DNA of 64,000 bases from Legionella impletisoli. Lineage in GTDB: Bacteria; Pseudomonadota; Gammaproteobacteria; Legionellales; Legionellaceae. Each line of letters starts with the position of its first letter. Position 1 is the first letter of the stretch. This document shows, one piece after another, positions 30,693 to 41,274 of the stretch. The notes under the pieces were generated by a model that did no database searches, was not told where the DNA came from, and saw nothing but the letters and a program-made list of their open reading frames with translations. The DNA is taken from contig NZ_CAAAIA010000008.1 in assembly GCF_900639875.1 (NCBI RefSeq), forward strand, positions 89,859 to 153,858, in the 5' to 3' direction. Position numbers and translations under genes: made by a program.

Positions 30693-30776
30693 CGTCTTTG
30701 CGAACGAAGTGAAGCAATCCAGATCGATGCTTCGTTAGGATGTCGTAATGGATTGCTTCACTTTGTTCGCAAAGAC
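30693..30776. repeat. palindromic intergenic repeat, copy A
   Basis: Arms of 28 bases (30694-30721 and 30749-30776) pair with a single mismatch around a 27-base loop. The left arm (GCGAACGAAGTGAAGCAATC) is shared with copies at 34569 and 38624. It lies in the 243-base gap between dnaJ and carA and contains no gene. Confidence 0.9.
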
Positions 30777-30888
30777 AACGTACTGTATTTTCATAGCATG
30801 CGTTTGACCTGTAAATATAGTTTCTATTATTCTAACACTAAGTTACAATGAGCTATTTTGCGAATAGTTCTTACCAAGTGTGCTGTAG

Positions 30889-32001
30889 ATGATTTCGAAA
30901 CCTGCAATTTTAGTGCTTGCCGATGGTTCGGTTTATGAAGGAGTTTCGGTTGGGGCTCCGGGTGAAAGCGTTGGGGAATTAGTATTTAATACTTCAATGA
31001 CCGGATACCAAGAGATGTTGACCGACCCCTCATATGCCCATCAGATTATCACTTTAACTGCTGCTCATGTGGGCAATACGGGTTGCAACGATGAAGATAT
31101 GGAATCTTCTCGGGTTTGGGCCAGTGGGCTTGTGATTCGCGATTGCAGTATTATACCCAGCAATTTTCGCTCTCAATACTCATTATCTGAATGGTTAAAT
31201 AAACACGGCATCGTCGCCATTGCAGGTATTGACACCCGGGAGTTAACCTTAAGATTACGAGATCATGGCACAATAGGCGCTTGCATCAGCACCCATGTAG
31301 AGCAGGCTAATAAAGCGAAAAAGCTTGCGCAGTCGTTTAAAGGGTTAGAGGGCGTTGATTTAGCAAAAACTGTCTCAAGGCAAACAAAAGAACGATGGCA
31401 TGAGGGCTTAGGTGATTGGGCAAGACAATCACGCCCGTTACAGTTTCATGTAATTGCCTACGATTTTGGAATTAAACATAATATTTTGCGAATTCTTCAT
31501 GATTTGGGTTGTCATATTACCTTAGTCCCTGCACAAACCCCTGCGGCTGAAGTCTTAGCGATGGAGCCAGATGGAGTCTTTTTATCTAATGGCCCTGGTG
31601 ATCCCCAAGCGTGTGATTATGCGATTGAAGCAACCCAAGAATTTTTAAAAGCGGGAATTCCTCTATTTGGGATCTGCCTAGGATTTCAGATTTTAGCTTT
31701 AGCCTGTGGGGCAAAATCCATGAAAATGAAATTTGGTCATCACGGTGCGAATCATCCGGTAATTGAAACGAATGGCAGTAAACGAGTATTTATTACAAGC
31801 CAAAACCATGGATTTGCTATCGATGAAGCCACTTTACCAGATAGTTTACAGGTTACACATCGATCTTTATTCGATGAGAGCTTGCAAGGAATTAAACATC
31901 GTAAAAAACCTGCTTTTGGATTTCAAGGACACCCCGAAGCTGGCCCAGGCCCGCACGATATCGAGGTTATATTTGAACAGTTCATTCAGTTAATGAGCTA
32001 G
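30889..32001 (+). CDS. carA: carbamoyl phosphate synthase small subunit
   Basis: Glutamine amidotransferase subunit that supplies ammonia for carbamoyl phosphate, used in pyrimidine and arginine synthesis. The 370-residue protein has the CPSase small-chain domain (LADGSVYEG start; [10 protein letters not shown]) and a class I glutaminase domain with FGICLGFQ (nucleophile Cys263) and the HPEAGPGP histidine-glutamate pair near 344-351. Its partner carB is 2.8 kb downstream, separated by metK, ahcY and a repeat, an unusual split of the normal carAB pair. Confidence 0.97.
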   Translation: MISKPAILVLADGSVYEGVSVGAPGESVGELVFNTSMTGYQEMLTDPSYAHQIITLTAAHVGNTGCNDEDMESSRVWASGLVIRDCSIIPSNFRSQYSLSEWLNKHGIVAIAGIDTRELTLRLRDHGTIGACISTHVEQANKAKKLAQSFKGLEGVDLAKTVSRQTKERWHEGLGDWARQSRPLQFHVIAYDFGIKHNILRILHDLGCHITLVPAQTPAAEVLAMEPDGVFLSNGPGDPQACDYAIEATQEFLKAGIPLFGICLGFQILALACGAKSMKMKFGHHGANHPVIETNGSKRVFITSQNHGFAIDEATLPDSLQVTHRSLFDESLQGIKHRKKPAFGFQGHPEAGPGPHDIEVIFEQFIQLMS

Positions 32002-32018
32002 TTAATAGGAGTTATGCT

Positions 32019-33167
32019 GTGAGTTCTTCTTTTGTTTTCACGTCAGAATCAGTTTCCGAAGGTCATCCAGATAAGATTGCCGATCAAATCTCCGATGCAA
32101 TTTTGGATGAACTTCTCGCACAAGATCAACATGCGCGGGTAGCCTGCGAAACCTTTGTCAAAACCGGTATGGTGCTCGTGGGTGGCGAAATTAGTACGAA
32201 AGCATGGGTGGATGTCGAAGAAATTACACGTTCTGTGATTAAGGATATTGGATACAACAGTTCTGAAATGGGATTTGATTGGGAATCTTGCGCTGTATTG
32301 TCTGCAATTGGCAAACAATCGCCAGATATTGCTCAGGGTGTGGATAATCAAGATACTAAAAAACTGGGTGCTGGAGACCAGGGATTAATGTTTGGATACG
32401 CGAGCTCTGAAACCGAAGCGTACATGCCAGCGCCCATTGCTTATGCTCATCGCTTAATGATGCAGCAGGCAACACTTCGAAAAAATGGCGCACTGTCTTG
32501 GCTTCGTCCCGATGCTAAATGTCAGATTACGTTAAATTATGAACAGGGAAAGCCTGTTGGAGTTAATACCGTTGTTTTCTCAACCCAACATGCAGAAGAT
32601 ATATCACATAAAGAATTAGTTGAGGCGGTACGAGAAGAAATCATAAAACCGATTTTACCTAAAGAATGGTTATCTCCTCAAACTCGTTACTTTATTAACC
32701 CAACCGGGCGATTTGTGATTGGAGGACCTTTGGGAGATTGCGGATTAACGGGTCGTAAAATCATTGTCGATACTTATGGAGGCATGGCAAGACATGGTGG
32801 CGGGTGTTTTTCCGGAAAAGATCCATCGAAAGTTGATCGTTCTGCTGCCTATGCCGCTCGGCATGTGGCAAAAAATATTGTGGCTTCAGGCATAGCTGAG
32901 CGCTGTGAGATCCAAGTATCTTATGCAATAGGTGTCGCTGAGCCAACGTCCATTTATGTCGATACATTTGGTACAGGAAAACTCGATGAAGCGACCATTA
33001 TCGATTTAATCAATACCCATTTCGATTTAACACCGCAAGGTATAATTGATTATCATAATTTATTGCGCCCCATTTATCGTCAAACCGCAGCCTATGGTCA
33101 TTATGGGCGAGACGGCTTACCTTGGGAGCGTTTGGATAAAGTCGAAGAACTTAAGAAAGCGCTATAA
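32019..33167 (+). CDS. metK: S-adenosylmethionine synthetase
   Basis: Makes S-adenosylmethionine from methionine and ATP. The 382-residue protein has [18 protein letters not shown] near the start, [12 protein letters not shown] (about 116-127), and the glycine-rich [19 protein letters not shown] signature (about 262-280). The GTG start follows an AGGAG site and lies only 17 bases after carA, leaving no room for a SAM riboswitch. ahcY follows after 28 bases, forming a methyl-cycle pair. Confidence 0.98.
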   Translation: MSSSFVFTSESVSEGHPDKIADQISDAILDELLAQDQHARVACETFVKTGMVLVGGEISTKAWVDVEEITRSVIKDIGYNSSEMGFDWESCAVLSAIGKQSPDIAQGVDNQDTKKLGAGDQGLMFGYASSETEAYMPAPIAYAHRLMMQQATLRKNGALSWLRPDAKCQITLNYEQGKPVGVNTVVFSTQHAEDISHKELVEAVREEIIKPILPKEWLSPQTRYFINPTGRFVIGGPLGDCGLTGRKIIVDTYGGMARHGGGCFSGKDPSKVDRSAAYAARHVAKNIVASGIAERCEIQVSYAIGVAEPTSIYVDTFGTGKLDEATIIDLINTHFDLTPQGIIDYHNLLRPIYRQTAAYGHYGRDGLPWERLDKVEELKKAL

Positions 33168-33195
33168 ACAAAAAGAAATAATAAAAGGATATCGC

Positions 33196-34509
33196 ATGAG
33201 ACTTGTCAACGAAACTGCGGCTCAAGAAGATTTTAAAGTCGCTGATCTCTCCTTAGCCGACTGGGGCCGCAAAGAAATTGCCATTGCAGAAACCGAGATG
33301 CCGGGATTGATGGCTTTACGAGAAGAGTTTGGAGGAGAACAACCCTTAAAAGGTGCACGCATCGCTGGTTGTTTACATATGACTATCCAAACAGCCGTAC
33401 TCATTGAGACTTTAATTGCACTTGGGGCAGAGGTACGCTGGTCTTCTTGCAATATTTTTTCAACGCAAGATCATGCGGCTGCAGCCATAGCTGCTGCAGG
33501 GGTTCCTGTGTTTGCGTGGAAAGGAGAAACTGAGGAAGAGTATTGGTGGTGTGTAGAGCAAACGTTAAAAGGACCAGATGGTTGGGTTCCTAATATGCTG
33601 TTAGATGACGGCGGCGACTTAACTCAAATTATTCATGAAAAACATGCGCATTTATTAGATGGAATCAAAGGTGTTTCTGAAGAAACTACAACCGGTGTCG
33701 CACGATTGTATGAGATGGCAAAAAAAGGCGTGTTAAAAACACCCGCTATTAACGTGAATGATTCAGTCACTAAATCCAAATTTGACAACTTATATGGATG
33801 TCGAGAGTCTTTACTGGATGGGATAAAGCGTGCAACAGACGTGATGATCGCTGGAAAAGTCGTATTAATTCTTGGATATGGCGACGTCGGTAAAGGGTGT
33901 GCTCAGGCATTAAGAGGCCAAGGCGCAGTGGTTTGGGTTGCAGAAATTGATCCCATTTGCGCACTGCAAGCAGCCATGGAAGGATATCCAGTAGTTACAC
34001 TGGACGAAGTAGCCGAGAAAGTGGATATTGTGGTAACCGCCACAGGAAATTTTCATGTGGTAGCTCACGAACATATGGTTCGAATGAAAAATCAAGCGAT
34101 ATTATGCAATATTGGTCATTTTGATTCTGAAATTGATATTGAAAGTTTGCGTCCGTATCAATGGGAAAATATTAAACCCCAAGTTGACCATGTGATTTTC
34201 CCCGATGGGAAGCGCATCATCGTATTAGCCGAGGGACGTCTGGTTAACTTAGGTTGTGCAACAGGGCATCCTAGCTTTGTGATGTCTGCTTCTTTTACGA
34301 ATCAAGTCTTAGCTCAAATTGAATTATTTAAGTATAGTGATCGCTACCAGAATCAAGTATATGTATTACCAAAACATCTTGATGAAAAAGTAGCACGACT
34401 CCATTTAGGTCGTATTGGGGCTAAGCTTACAAAGCTAACTGAAGAGCAGGCTAATTATATTGGTGTTGATGTGAATGGACCTTTTAAGCCGGATCACTAC
34501 CGTTACTAG
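33196..34509 (+). CDS. ahcY: adenosylhomocysteinase
   Basis: NAD-dependent hydrolase that splits S-adenosylhomocysteine to adenosine and homocysteine, removing the product inhibitor of methyltransferases. The 437-residue protein has [15 protein letters not shown] (about 58-72), the [16 protein letters not shown] motif (about 194-209), the Rossmann loop GYGDVGKG (about 226-233) and the C-terminal FKPDHYRY. The ATG at 33196 has an AAGGA site; the frame extends 150 bases upstream into metK but that part is not family sequence. Confidence 0.98.
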   Translation: MRLVNETAAQEDFKVADLSLADWGRKEIAIAETEMPGLMALREEFGGEQPLKGARIAGCLHMTIQTAVLIETLIALGAEVRWSSCNIFSTQDHAAAAIAAAGVPVFAWKGETEEEYWWCVEQTLKGPDGWVPNMLLDDGGDLTQIIHEKHAHLLDGIKGVSEETTTGVARLYEMAKKGVLKTPAINVNDSVTKSKFDNLYGCRESLLDGIKRATDVMIAGKVVLILGYGDVGKGCAQALRGQGAVVWVAEIDPICALQAAMEGYPVVTLDEVAEKVDIVVTATGNFHVVAHEHMVRMKNQAILCNIGHFDSEIDIESLRPYQWENIKPQVDHVIFPDGKRIIVLAEGRLVNLGCATGHPSFVMSASFTNQVLAQIELFKYSDRYQNQVYVLPKHLDEKVARLHLGRIGAKLTKLTEEQANYIGVDVNGPFKPDHYRY

Positions 34510-34568
34510 ATTCGGATAAAATATAATCACTCGAGTAGTAGATTAGGCCAAGCCCCAAAAGATACCCT

Positions 34569-34693
34569 CGTCATTGCGAACGAAGTGAAGCAATCCAGTA
34601 CAGGATTTCAACCGAGCATCGATCTGGATTGCCTCGCTAATGCTCGCAAAGACGAGTTGTTTTTTAGTATTGAGTTAAAAACAACCTTTTCAT
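34569..34693. repeat. palindromic intergenic repeat, copy B
   Basis: A 125-base element in the ahcY-carB gap. It starts with the same GCGAACGAAGTGAAGCAATC block as copy A, continues through an imperfect inverted arm (ATTGCCTCGCTAATGCTCGC) and a tail ending TTAAAAACAACCTTTTCAT. It is nearly identical in length and layout to copy C, so B and C form a subfamily distinct from A. Confidence 0.88.
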
Positions 34694-34783
34694 GCGTAGG
34701 CCCCAATTTAATTTCCCTCTTTAGGTATAAACTTTTGCCAAAAACCGCTAGAATAAACCACTTTACATTTTTTTTGATGTGAT

Positions 34784-37700
34784 ATGCCAAAACGAACCGA
34801 TATTCAATCCATACTAGTACTAGGCGCAGGGCCTATTGTCATTGGCCAGGCCTGTGAATTTGATTACTCTGGAACTCAGGCTGTAAGGGCATTAAAAAAA
34901 GAAGGGTATCGAGTCATATTGGTAAACTCAAATCCCGCAACGATTATGACGGATCCTGAGTTAGCGGATGCAACGTATATCGAGCCCGTACTCTGGCCCG
35001 AGGTGGCCCGCATCATTGAACAGGAGCGTCCAGATGCTTTGCTGCCCACGATGGGAGGTCAAACCGCGTTAAACTGTGCATTGGATTTGGTTCGCGAAGG
35101 CATTTTATCAAAGTTTAATGTTGAATTAATTGGCGCATCCAAAGAAGCAATTGATAAAGCGGAAGATCGGGAAAAATTTCGCCAGTTAATGAAACAAATC
35201 GGTCTTGAAATGCCACGATCCGCTATTGCCCATAGCATGGAAGAAGCGCTATCTGTCCAAGCTCAGCTTGGTTTCCCCACCATTATTAGACCCTCGTTCA
35301 CTATGGGAGGCAGCGGGGGCGGAATTGCCTATAACCGAGAGGAATTTGAAAACATTTGCGCTCAGGGTTTAGAACTTTCTCCCACTCATGAATTACTACT
35401 TGATGAGTCGGTGTTGGGTTGGAAAGAATATGAAATGGAAGTTGTGCGCGATAAAAACGATAACTGCATTATTGTTTGCTCCATTGAGAATTTCGATCCC
35501 ATGGGAGTTCATACGGGTGACTCCATTACAGTGGCTCCTGCACAAACGTTAACCGATAAAGAATACCAACGTATGCGAGATGCAGCCATTAAAGTATTGC
35601 GCGCGGTAGGGGTGGATACAGGCGGCTCAAATGTTCAGTTTGCCATTAACCCTGAAGATGGTCGCATGCTCGTGGTAGAAATGAATCCAAGAGTTTCACG
35701 AAGCTCTGCCCTAGCGTCTAAGGCAACGGGCTTTCCTATCGCAAAAGTTGCGGCACTATTGGCTGTTGGTTATACGTTGGATGAATTAGCGAATGAAATC
35801 ACAGGCGGTAAAACTCCTGCATCCTTTGAGCCGTCCATTGATTACGTCGTGACTAAAATTCCACGGTTTAATTTTGATAAATTTCCACAAACCTCCAAAA
35901 CGCTTACCACCCAAATGAAATCGGTTGGCGAAGTGATGGCTATAGGCAGTACATTTCAGGAGTCCTTGCAAAAAGCAATTCGTGGATTAGAAATCGGAAG
36001 ATCAGGATTGCAGCCATTATATAAACATCATGATAATGCGGTATTGCGGGGTCATCTAAGAGAGCCTACACCAGACAGGCTTTGGTACATCGCAGATGCG
36101 TTTAGAAAAGGTATGTTACTGGAAGAAATTAATCAAGAATCGAAGGTAGACCCTTGGTTTTTAGCGCAAATCCAAGAGCTTGTGCATTATGAAACCCTGA
36201 TTAAAGGACGTGCTTTACAAGACCTCGATAAAACAACGCTAAGGCAATTAAAGCGGCGTGGATTTTCAGATGCGTATTTAGGCACGTTGTTACATTGCAG
36301 TGAAGCCGAGGTTCGGACTTATCGAAAATCGTTGGGCGTCTTACCCGTTTATAAACGCATTGACTCTTGTGCAGGCGAATTTCCTAGTGAAACTGCTTAT
36401 CTTTATTCTTGCTATGAAACCTTGTGTGAAGCAAAGCCGGATGAAGATCAGCAAAAAATTATCATTTTAGGCGGTGGTCCTAACCGCATTGGACAAGGCA
36501 TTGAATTTGATTACTGCTGCGTTCACGCAGCAATGGCTTTAAGAGAAGCGGGCTATCAAACCATCATGGTAAATTGTAATCCAGAGACGGTCTCCACCGA
36601 TTTTGATACGTCCGACCGTTTGTATTTTGAACCCGTTACCTTAGAAGATGTTTTAGCCATTGTAGACATTGAAAAACCAGAAGGGATCATTGTTCATTAT
36701 GGTGGTCAAACACCTTTGAAGCTCGCGCGTGATTTAGAGGCGAATGGAGTTAAAATTATAGGTACCTCCCCAGATTCTATCGACAAGGCAGAAGATCGTA
36801 AACGCTTTCAGGAAGTAGTGCATAAGCTCAATCTTCATCAGCCAGCAAATGGTACGGTCACCAGTGAAGAAGATGCAGTAGCTTTAGCGAACCAAATCGG
36901 TTATCCCTTAGTGGTCCGGCCTTCCTACGTATTGGGTGGACGAGCCATGGAAGTGGTGTATCAAGAAGAGGATTTAAGGCACTATTTGGCTCATGCGGTC
37001 GAAGTATCGAATGACTCACCAGTATTACTGGATAAATTTTTAGATGATGCCATCGAGGTGGATATTGATGCAGTCTGTGATGGCAAGGATGTATTGGTCG
37101 GTGCCATTATGGAGCATATTGAACAAGCAGGTATTCACTCGGGCGACTCTGCCTGCACCTTACCCCCTTTTAGTTTAAGTGTCGTGGTGCAACAAGATTT
37201 AATTGAACAGCTGCGTTTATTGGCTTTGGAGCTTGGAGTCGTTGGCTTGATCAACGCCCAATTTGCGATACAATCTGATGATATCTATGTCTTAGAAGTA
37301 AATCCCCGTGCTTCAAGAACGGTTCCTTTTGTGTCTAAAGCAACGGGCTTACCGTTAGCGAAAATTGCAGCTCGTTGTAAAGTAGGGCAATCCTTAAAAG
37401 ATCAAGGGATCACACAGCATTACCCCATGCCTTCGTTTTATTCCATCAAACTGCCCGTATTCCCTTTTATCAAATTCTCAGGGGTTGATTCGATTCTTGG
37501 TCCTGAGATGAAATCGACTGGTGAAGTGATGGGGATTGCTAGACGCTTTGGACAAGCGTATGCTAAAGCCCAACTGGGCGCTGGTGTGAATATTAAAAAA
37601 CGCCGCCGTGCATTTCTTTCTGTCCGAGAAGCAGATAAAGCTCGTATTGGTGAAATTGCCAAACGCTTAATTGCATTAGGATTTGATATAATCGCCACGC

Positions 37701-37987
37701 GCGGCACCGCTGCAGTTTTACAAGCCGCGGGAATCAATTGTAAACGGGTTTTTAAAGTAGCCGAAGGCAGACCACATATTGTGGACTATATTAAAAATAA
37801 TGACATTGATTTTATTGTTAATACAACGGAAGGAAAGCAAGCCATTGCGGATTCATTCGATATTCGTCGCAATGCTTTGCAGCACAAAGTAAGTTATACC
37901 ACCACGCTGTCTGGCGCTGAAGCCGCCTGTTTGGCAATGAAGTATGAAGATCGTGAAACCGTCACGCGTTTACAAGATCTTCATTAA
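34784..37987 (+). CDS. carB: carbamoyl phosphate synthase large subunit
   Basis: Synthesises carbamoyl phosphate from bicarbonate, ammonia and two ATP. The 1067-residue protein contains two homologous ATP-grasp halves (about 1-400 and 550-935), an oligomerisation domain between them, and a C-terminal MGS-like allosteric domain (about 936-1067) that in relatives binds UMP and ornithine. It works with CarA, encoded at 30889. A palindromic repeat precedes it, so it is probably transcribed from its own promoter. Confidence 0.98.
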   Translation: MPKRTDIQSILVLGAGPIVIGQACEFDYSGTQAVRALKKEGYRVILVNSNPATIMTDPELADATYIEPVLWPEVARIIEQERPDALLPTMGGQTALNCALDLVREGILSKFNVELIGASKEAIDKAEDREKFRQLMKQIGLEMPRSAIAHSMEEALSVQAQLGFPTIIRPSFTMGGSGGGIAYNREEFENICAQGLELSPTHELLLDESVLGWKEYEMEVVRDKNDNCIIVCSIENFDPMGVHTGDSITVAPAQTLTDKEYQRMRDAAIKVLRAVGVDTGGSNVQFAINPEDGRMLVVEMNPRVSRSSALASKATGFPIAKVAALLAVGYTLDELANEITGGKTPASFEPSIDYVVTKIPRFNFDKFPQTSKTLTTQMKSVGEVMAIGSTFQESLQKAIRGLEIGRSGLQPLYKHHDNAVLRGHLREPTPDRLWYIADAFRKGMLLEEINQESKVDPWFLAQIQELVHYETLIKGRALQDLDKTTLRQLKRRGFSDAYLGTLLHCSEAEVRTYRKSLGVLPVYKRIDSCAGEFPSETAYLYSCYETLCEAKPDEDQQKIIILGGGPNRIGQGIEFDYCCVHAAMALREAGYQTIMVNCNPETVSTDFDTSDRLYFEPVTLEDVLAIVDIEKPEGIIVHYGGQTPLKLARDLEANGVKIIGTSPDSIDKAEDRKRFQEVVHKLNLHQPANGTVTSEEDAVALANQIGYPLVVRPSYVLGGRAMEVVYQEEDLRHYLAHAVEVSNDSPVLLDKFLDDAIEVDIDAVCDGKDVLVGAIMEHIEQAGIHSGDSACTLPPFSLSVVVQQDLIEQLRLLALELGVVGLINAQFAIQSDDIYVLEVNPRASRTVPFVSKATGLPLAKIAARCKVGQSLKDQGITQHYPMPSFYSIKLPVFPFIKFSGVDSILGPEMKSTGEVMGIARRFGQAYAKAQLGAGVNIKKRRRAFLSVREADKARIGEIAKRLIALGFDIIATRGTAAVLQAAGINCKRVFKVAEGRPHIVDYIKNNDIDFIVNTTEGKQAIADSFDIRRNALQHKVSYTTTLSGAEAACLAMKYEDRETVTRLQDLH

Positions 37988-38097
37988 CCTAATTAGTTTA
38001 AACACTATGGCTTATGCATTTAGGCCTTCAATAAAAGATTTAGACTAACCAAACAGCAAAGCGTTTTGATGCGGTATCTTGATATCATGGAGTAATT

Positions 38098-38577
38098 ATG
38101 CAAAAACATCCTATGACCCTAAATGGTGCAGAAGCACTTAAATATGAGTTACAAAAATTAAAATCAATAGAGCGGCCTCGCATTATTGAAGCCATTGCGA
38201 CTGCCAGAGCGCATGGCGATTTGAAAGAAAATGCGGAATATCACGCTGCGCGTGAACAACAAAGTTTTATAGAAGGCCGTATTCAGGAACTTGAAGCGAA
38301 AATCTCCAACGCTCAAATTATTGATGTCAGCAAAATGCCCAATAATGGTAAAGTCATTTTTGGAACGACTGTTCGCTTATGTCATGTAAAAACCGACGAA
38401 GAAATTTCTTATCAAATCGTGGGTGAAGATGAAGCCGATTTAAAACTCAATAAAATTTCTTACAGTTCTCCAATTGGACGGGCCTTAATTGGAAAAGAGC
38501 TCGATGATACCGTAGAGGTCAATACGCCAGGCGGTGTCGTTGAGTATGAGATTATTGCTGTAGAATATGGGGCTTAA
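38098..38577 (+). CDS. greA: transcription elongation factor GreA
   Basis: Rescues backtracked RNA polymerase by promoting transcript cleavage. The 159-residue protein has the N-terminal antiparallel coiled coil with the catalytic acidic tip in [17 protein letters not shown] (about 39-55), the [21 protein letters not shown] linker and the C-terminal FKBP-like domain with [13 protein letters not shown]. The ATG at 38098 follows GGAG and its [12 protein letters not shown] start matches known GreA N-termini. Confidence 0.97.
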   Translation: MQKHPMTLNGAEALKYELQKLKSIERPRIIEAIATARAHGDLKENAEYHAAREQQSFIEGRIQELEAKISNAQIIDVSKMPNNGKVIFGTTVRLCHVKTDEEISYQIVGEDEADLKLNKISYSSPIGRALIGKELDDTVEVNTPGGVVEYEIIAVEYGA

Positions 38578-38623
38578 TCGTTTACCGACGTTGCAACCCA
38601 GGGCCTACACATGAAAAATACCG

Positions 38624-38748
38624 TCGTCATTGCGAACGAAGTGAAGCAATCTAGTTCATAATTTCAACGGAGCATCGATCTAGATTGCTTCGCTAATGCT
38701 CGCAAAGACGAGTTATTTTTCGTATTGAGTTAAAAACAACCTTTTCAT
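38624..38748. repeat. palindromic intergenic repeat, copy C
   Basis: A 125-base element after greA, colinear with copy B throughout, including the tail TTAAAAACAACCTTTTCAT. Several differences between B and C sit at paired positions (CCAG against CTAG on the left arm and CTGG against CTAG on the right), so pairing is kept. Confidence 0.88.
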
Positions 38749-38765
38749 TAATAAAGATCCAGTCA

Positions 38766-39461
38766 TTACCATTCAATAATTGATCCGTCATGACTCCACA
38801 ATACTTCAGCGTGGCTGTTCACTTTGTGTTGGTTGATGACGTTTAACATCCGACGCACACTTTCTTCGGGTGTAAGTTCCGCATCTTCCCCACCCATATC
38901 GGTTTTTACCCACCCTGGGTGAAGTAACATAACATTGACGTCGTCTTTAGCAACATCAATGGCAAAAGAACGCAAGGCGCAATTAAGTGCGGCTTTGCTG
39001 GTACGATAAGCATAACTTCGACCACGCTCGTTATCACTGATGCTTCCCATGCGAGAACTAATGCAAATGATAAGTTTATCTTGGCTTTGAGCCAAATGGG
39101 GTAGAAACGCTTCTGAAACCTTAAGGGTACTGAGACAATTGACTTCAAACACCTTTAAAAAATTGTCCCGGGAAATATTGCCAACGGTAACCCCTTGTTC
39201 ACCACTAATGCCAGCATTATTAATAAGCCAGTCTATCGATGTGTTACTTAATTCATCGGCGAGTTGCTGAATGTTATCATCATTTGTAATGTCTAGGGTT
39301 TTTATGTGAATGTTTTCTTGCGATTCACTGAGTTGTTGTAATTCTTTGGCCTCTTTAGGGTGGCGACAGGTTGCAAATACCGTAAACCCAAGCTCGGCTA
39401 ACGCCTTTGCGAAGGAAAAACCAATGCCGCGATTTGCTCCAGTGATAAGTACTTGTTTCAT
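38766..39461 (-). CDS. short-chain dehydrogenase/reductase, C-factor-like
   Basis: A 231-residue NAD(P)-dependent oxidoreductase of unknown substrate. It shows the cofactor motif TGANRGIGF (about 7-15), NNAG (near 86-89), the catalytic serine in CISSRMGS and the YAYRTSK pair (Tyr and Lys, near 150-156). The C-terminal HPGWVKTDMGGEDAELTPEES is typical of C-factor-type SDRs. It has its own upstream gap of 105 bases to the phosphatase gene. Confidence 0.88.
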   Translation of the reverse strand: MKQVLITGANRGIGFSFAKALAELGFTVFATCRHPKEAKELQQLSESQENIHIKTLDITNDDNIQQLADELSNTSIDWLINNAGISGEQGVTVGNISRDNFLKVFEVNCLSTLKVSEAFLPHLAQSQDKLIICISSRMGSISDNERGRSYAYRTSKAALNCALRSFAIDVAKDDVNVMLLHPGWVKTDMGGEDAELTPEESVRRMLNVINQHKVNSHAEVLWSHDGSIIEW

Positions 39462-39566
39462 ATAATGACTTCCTGTTTTTACGTTGGTAAGTGAAATTCC
39501 TTTTGAAAGACTACAAAAAGTGTAGCCAAATATTTTAAATGAACAATCTATAAGAAAAATTTATGG

Positions 39567-40244
39567 CTAAGGCAAATAATAATAGGGATTAGGGAGTTTA
39601 AACGTTTTTTCAGCAAAACCACCTTTTAAATCGCTTACCTGATCCCCAATGGACGCAATAATCGTAAATCCTTTGCGTTCGATGGCTTCACGAGCTTTGG
39701 ATTTAAAGGGAATAATGGAAGGACGGCTGTAATTATCAGGTCTAAGATAAAGTCCAGACCAAGTCGTAAATCCAGCGCGTTTTAAGTTTTTACTCGTAGC
39801 ATTGCGCTCTGATTCTTTTCGTCCAGTGACAAAAAACACCTTAATATCATGTTTTAGTGCATCGTGATACAAGGCTAAAATTGGTTTTATCGCTGGAGAA
39901 TCAGCGGCCATGATTTCGCGATGGATTTGCTCCTTGTTGGGGAGAAAATGGCGAGCAACCATTTTGTCATAGTTGGTAACGCTGGTTTCATCAATATCCA
40001 ACACCAGTGCTAATTTTTGCGGGTGATGGGTTTTAGCATTGAGCTCGGCTCGTTTATTGATGTATTCCCGAGCTTGTGCCGCGATGGTATTAATTTCATT
40101 ATGGTAATCGCCATTATCATGATAGGTTTTGACCTCATGTATTAAGCGATCAAGGTTAGCAGGCTCTGCTACCGCATTGAACTGAATGAAGGTTGATACC
40201 AGGATAGCAAATAACGTGCGGGTTAAGCTTGGAAATTTAGTCAT
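39567..40244 (-). CDS. secreted HAD-superfamily acid phosphatase
   Basis: A 225-residue exported phosphatase of the class B/plant acid phosphatase HAD group. A signal peptide (about 1-26, ending NAVA/E) is followed by a helical region and the HAD core: DIDETSVTNYD with the two catalytic aspartates (about 83-93), the FFVTGRKESER motif II (about 137-147) and GDQVSDLKGG motif IV (about 202-211). The ATG at 40244 was preferred because it begins the signal peptide and follows GTGGA. It may scavenge phosphate or nucleotides in the periplasm; substrate unknown. Confidence 0.87.
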   Translation of the reverse strand: MTKFPSLTRTLFAILVSTFIQFNAVAEPANLDRLIHEVKTYHDNGDYHNEINTIAAQAREYINKRAELNAKTHHPQKLALVLDIDETSVTNYDKMVARHFLPNKEQIHREIMAADSPAIKPILALYHDALKHDIKVFFVTGRKESERNATSKNLKRAGFTTWSGLYLRPDNYSRPSIIPFKSKAREAIERKGFTIIASIGDQVSDLKGGFAEKTFKLPNPYYYLP

Positions 40245-40812
40245 AAACAATCCACTTAAGTCTAAGCCTTGCATTATAAGGATCTATGCATGATTGTCAA
40301 CCGCGCATTGTGAGCAAAATGTGCTCTCCGGTATTGCGAGATAGCTCTTAAAAATTGGACAGTGCGTGTATGTTCATGAGTTGGTAAGGTTTGCTACGAT
40401 GTACTTACTTGCCACGACGTACCTGAGGCAATCACTTACAATACCTGGCTCCCCTGCAGAAAGCTGAATCTTCTCCACATTTCTGAAAATCTAGTCCAGC
40501 TCTAGTCTTCTAGGTTATGTGGCTTGACCACCATAAGCACTGCATTAAAACACTGGGCACACGATCAAGCCGTGTGGTTAGACAAAGATGTGATCAAGAG
40601 ACGGTGCATAAAGCAAAGTAAGTAGACAAAAAAAGCGTGTAATGTTCAAAAATTAGATGCGTTTTGCCCGTGCACCAAGGTCCAAAAACTAGTCAGGATG
40701 ATCTTATTCGGGTATTATTAGCAGTTTACTTTAAATAGAACCAAATAGGTACTATATTTAAAAGAGAAAAATAAGACTTAATTGGTACTAGATTGTTTCG
40801 AGTAGGAGTGAT
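40245..40812. other. 568-base non-coding gap before the SUF operon
   Basis: No intact gene is visible. A stop-bounded run of about 25 codons on the plus strand (about 40543-40623) reads like part of a worn-out gene but matches no family I recognise. The right end holds the SUF promoter region with a dyad operator at 40735-40755. Confidence 0.6.
40735..40755. promoter_or_regulatory. candidate Rrf2/IscR-type operator upstream of the SUF operon
   Basis: ATAGAACC and GGTACTAT form arms of 8 bases with one mismatch around a 5-base A/T spacer, resembling IscR type 1 sites in size and layout. A second half-site, AATTGGTACTA, lies at 40780-40790, 36 bases further on and 22 bases before the regulator start. 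Autoregulation by the Rrf2 protein is the natural reading. Confidence 0.6.
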
Positions 40813-41274
40813 ATGCTTCGCATCAGCAAATTGGCCGATTATGGAACAGTTGTGATGGTGTATCTTGCCAAGCGTGTTGAGCAAGTAAGTAATGCGCGAG
40901 ATATAGCGGCACATACGCACCTAACGGTTCCTACGGTCAGTAAATTATTAAAACGTTTGACTGCGGCTGGATTATTAACATCCAATCGTGGCGTTGCTGG
41001 GGGATATCGTTTACAGCGGCCTGCATCCGACATTTCAGTAGCAGAAATTATTTATGCATTGGAAGAGCATCGTGGATTAACCGAGTGCAGCATGGAGCCG
41101 AATGAATGTTCGTTGCAAGGCGTTTGTCATGTTCAAAGTAACTGGCGCTTGATCAGTCATGCAATTGAATCGGCTTTGGAGAGTGTCAGTCTTGAAGATT
41201 TAGCAAGGCCAGGTTTGAAATCCGTCAACGTCGATCCCATCAAACGGCTGAGCACTGGAGTTATAAGTGGCTAA
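40813..41274 (+). CDS. Rrf2-family SUF system transcriptional regulator
   Basis: A 153-residue DNA-binding regulator, first gene of the SUF operon. It has a winged helix (about 1-70) and a cysteine loop with Cys92, Cys99 and Cys105 in the C-x6-C-x5-C spacing that holds a [2Fe-2S] cluster in IscR-type proteins. It probably senses iron-sulfur status and represses or activates sufBCDSUT through the dyad at 40735-40755. The sufB start overlaps its last codons. It fits the SUF-specific regulator family of Xanthomonas-like bacteria rather than IscR of the ISC system. Confidence 0.9.
   Translation: MLRISKLADYGTVVMVYLAKRVEQVSNARDIAAHTHLTVPTVSKLLKRLTAAGLLTSNRGVAGGYRLQRPASDISVAEIIYALEEHRGLTECSMEPNECSLQGVCHVQSNWRLISHAIESALESVSLEDLARPGLKSVNVDPIKRLSTGVISG

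Noticed and set aside
32002..32018. SAM or SAH riboswitch before metK or ahcY
   Set aside because: The gaps are 17 and 28 bases, too short for either aptamer.
33046..33195. 50-residue N-terminal extension of adenosylhomocysteinase
   Set aside because: It overlaps the end of metK in another frame and the true ATG has an AAGGA site.
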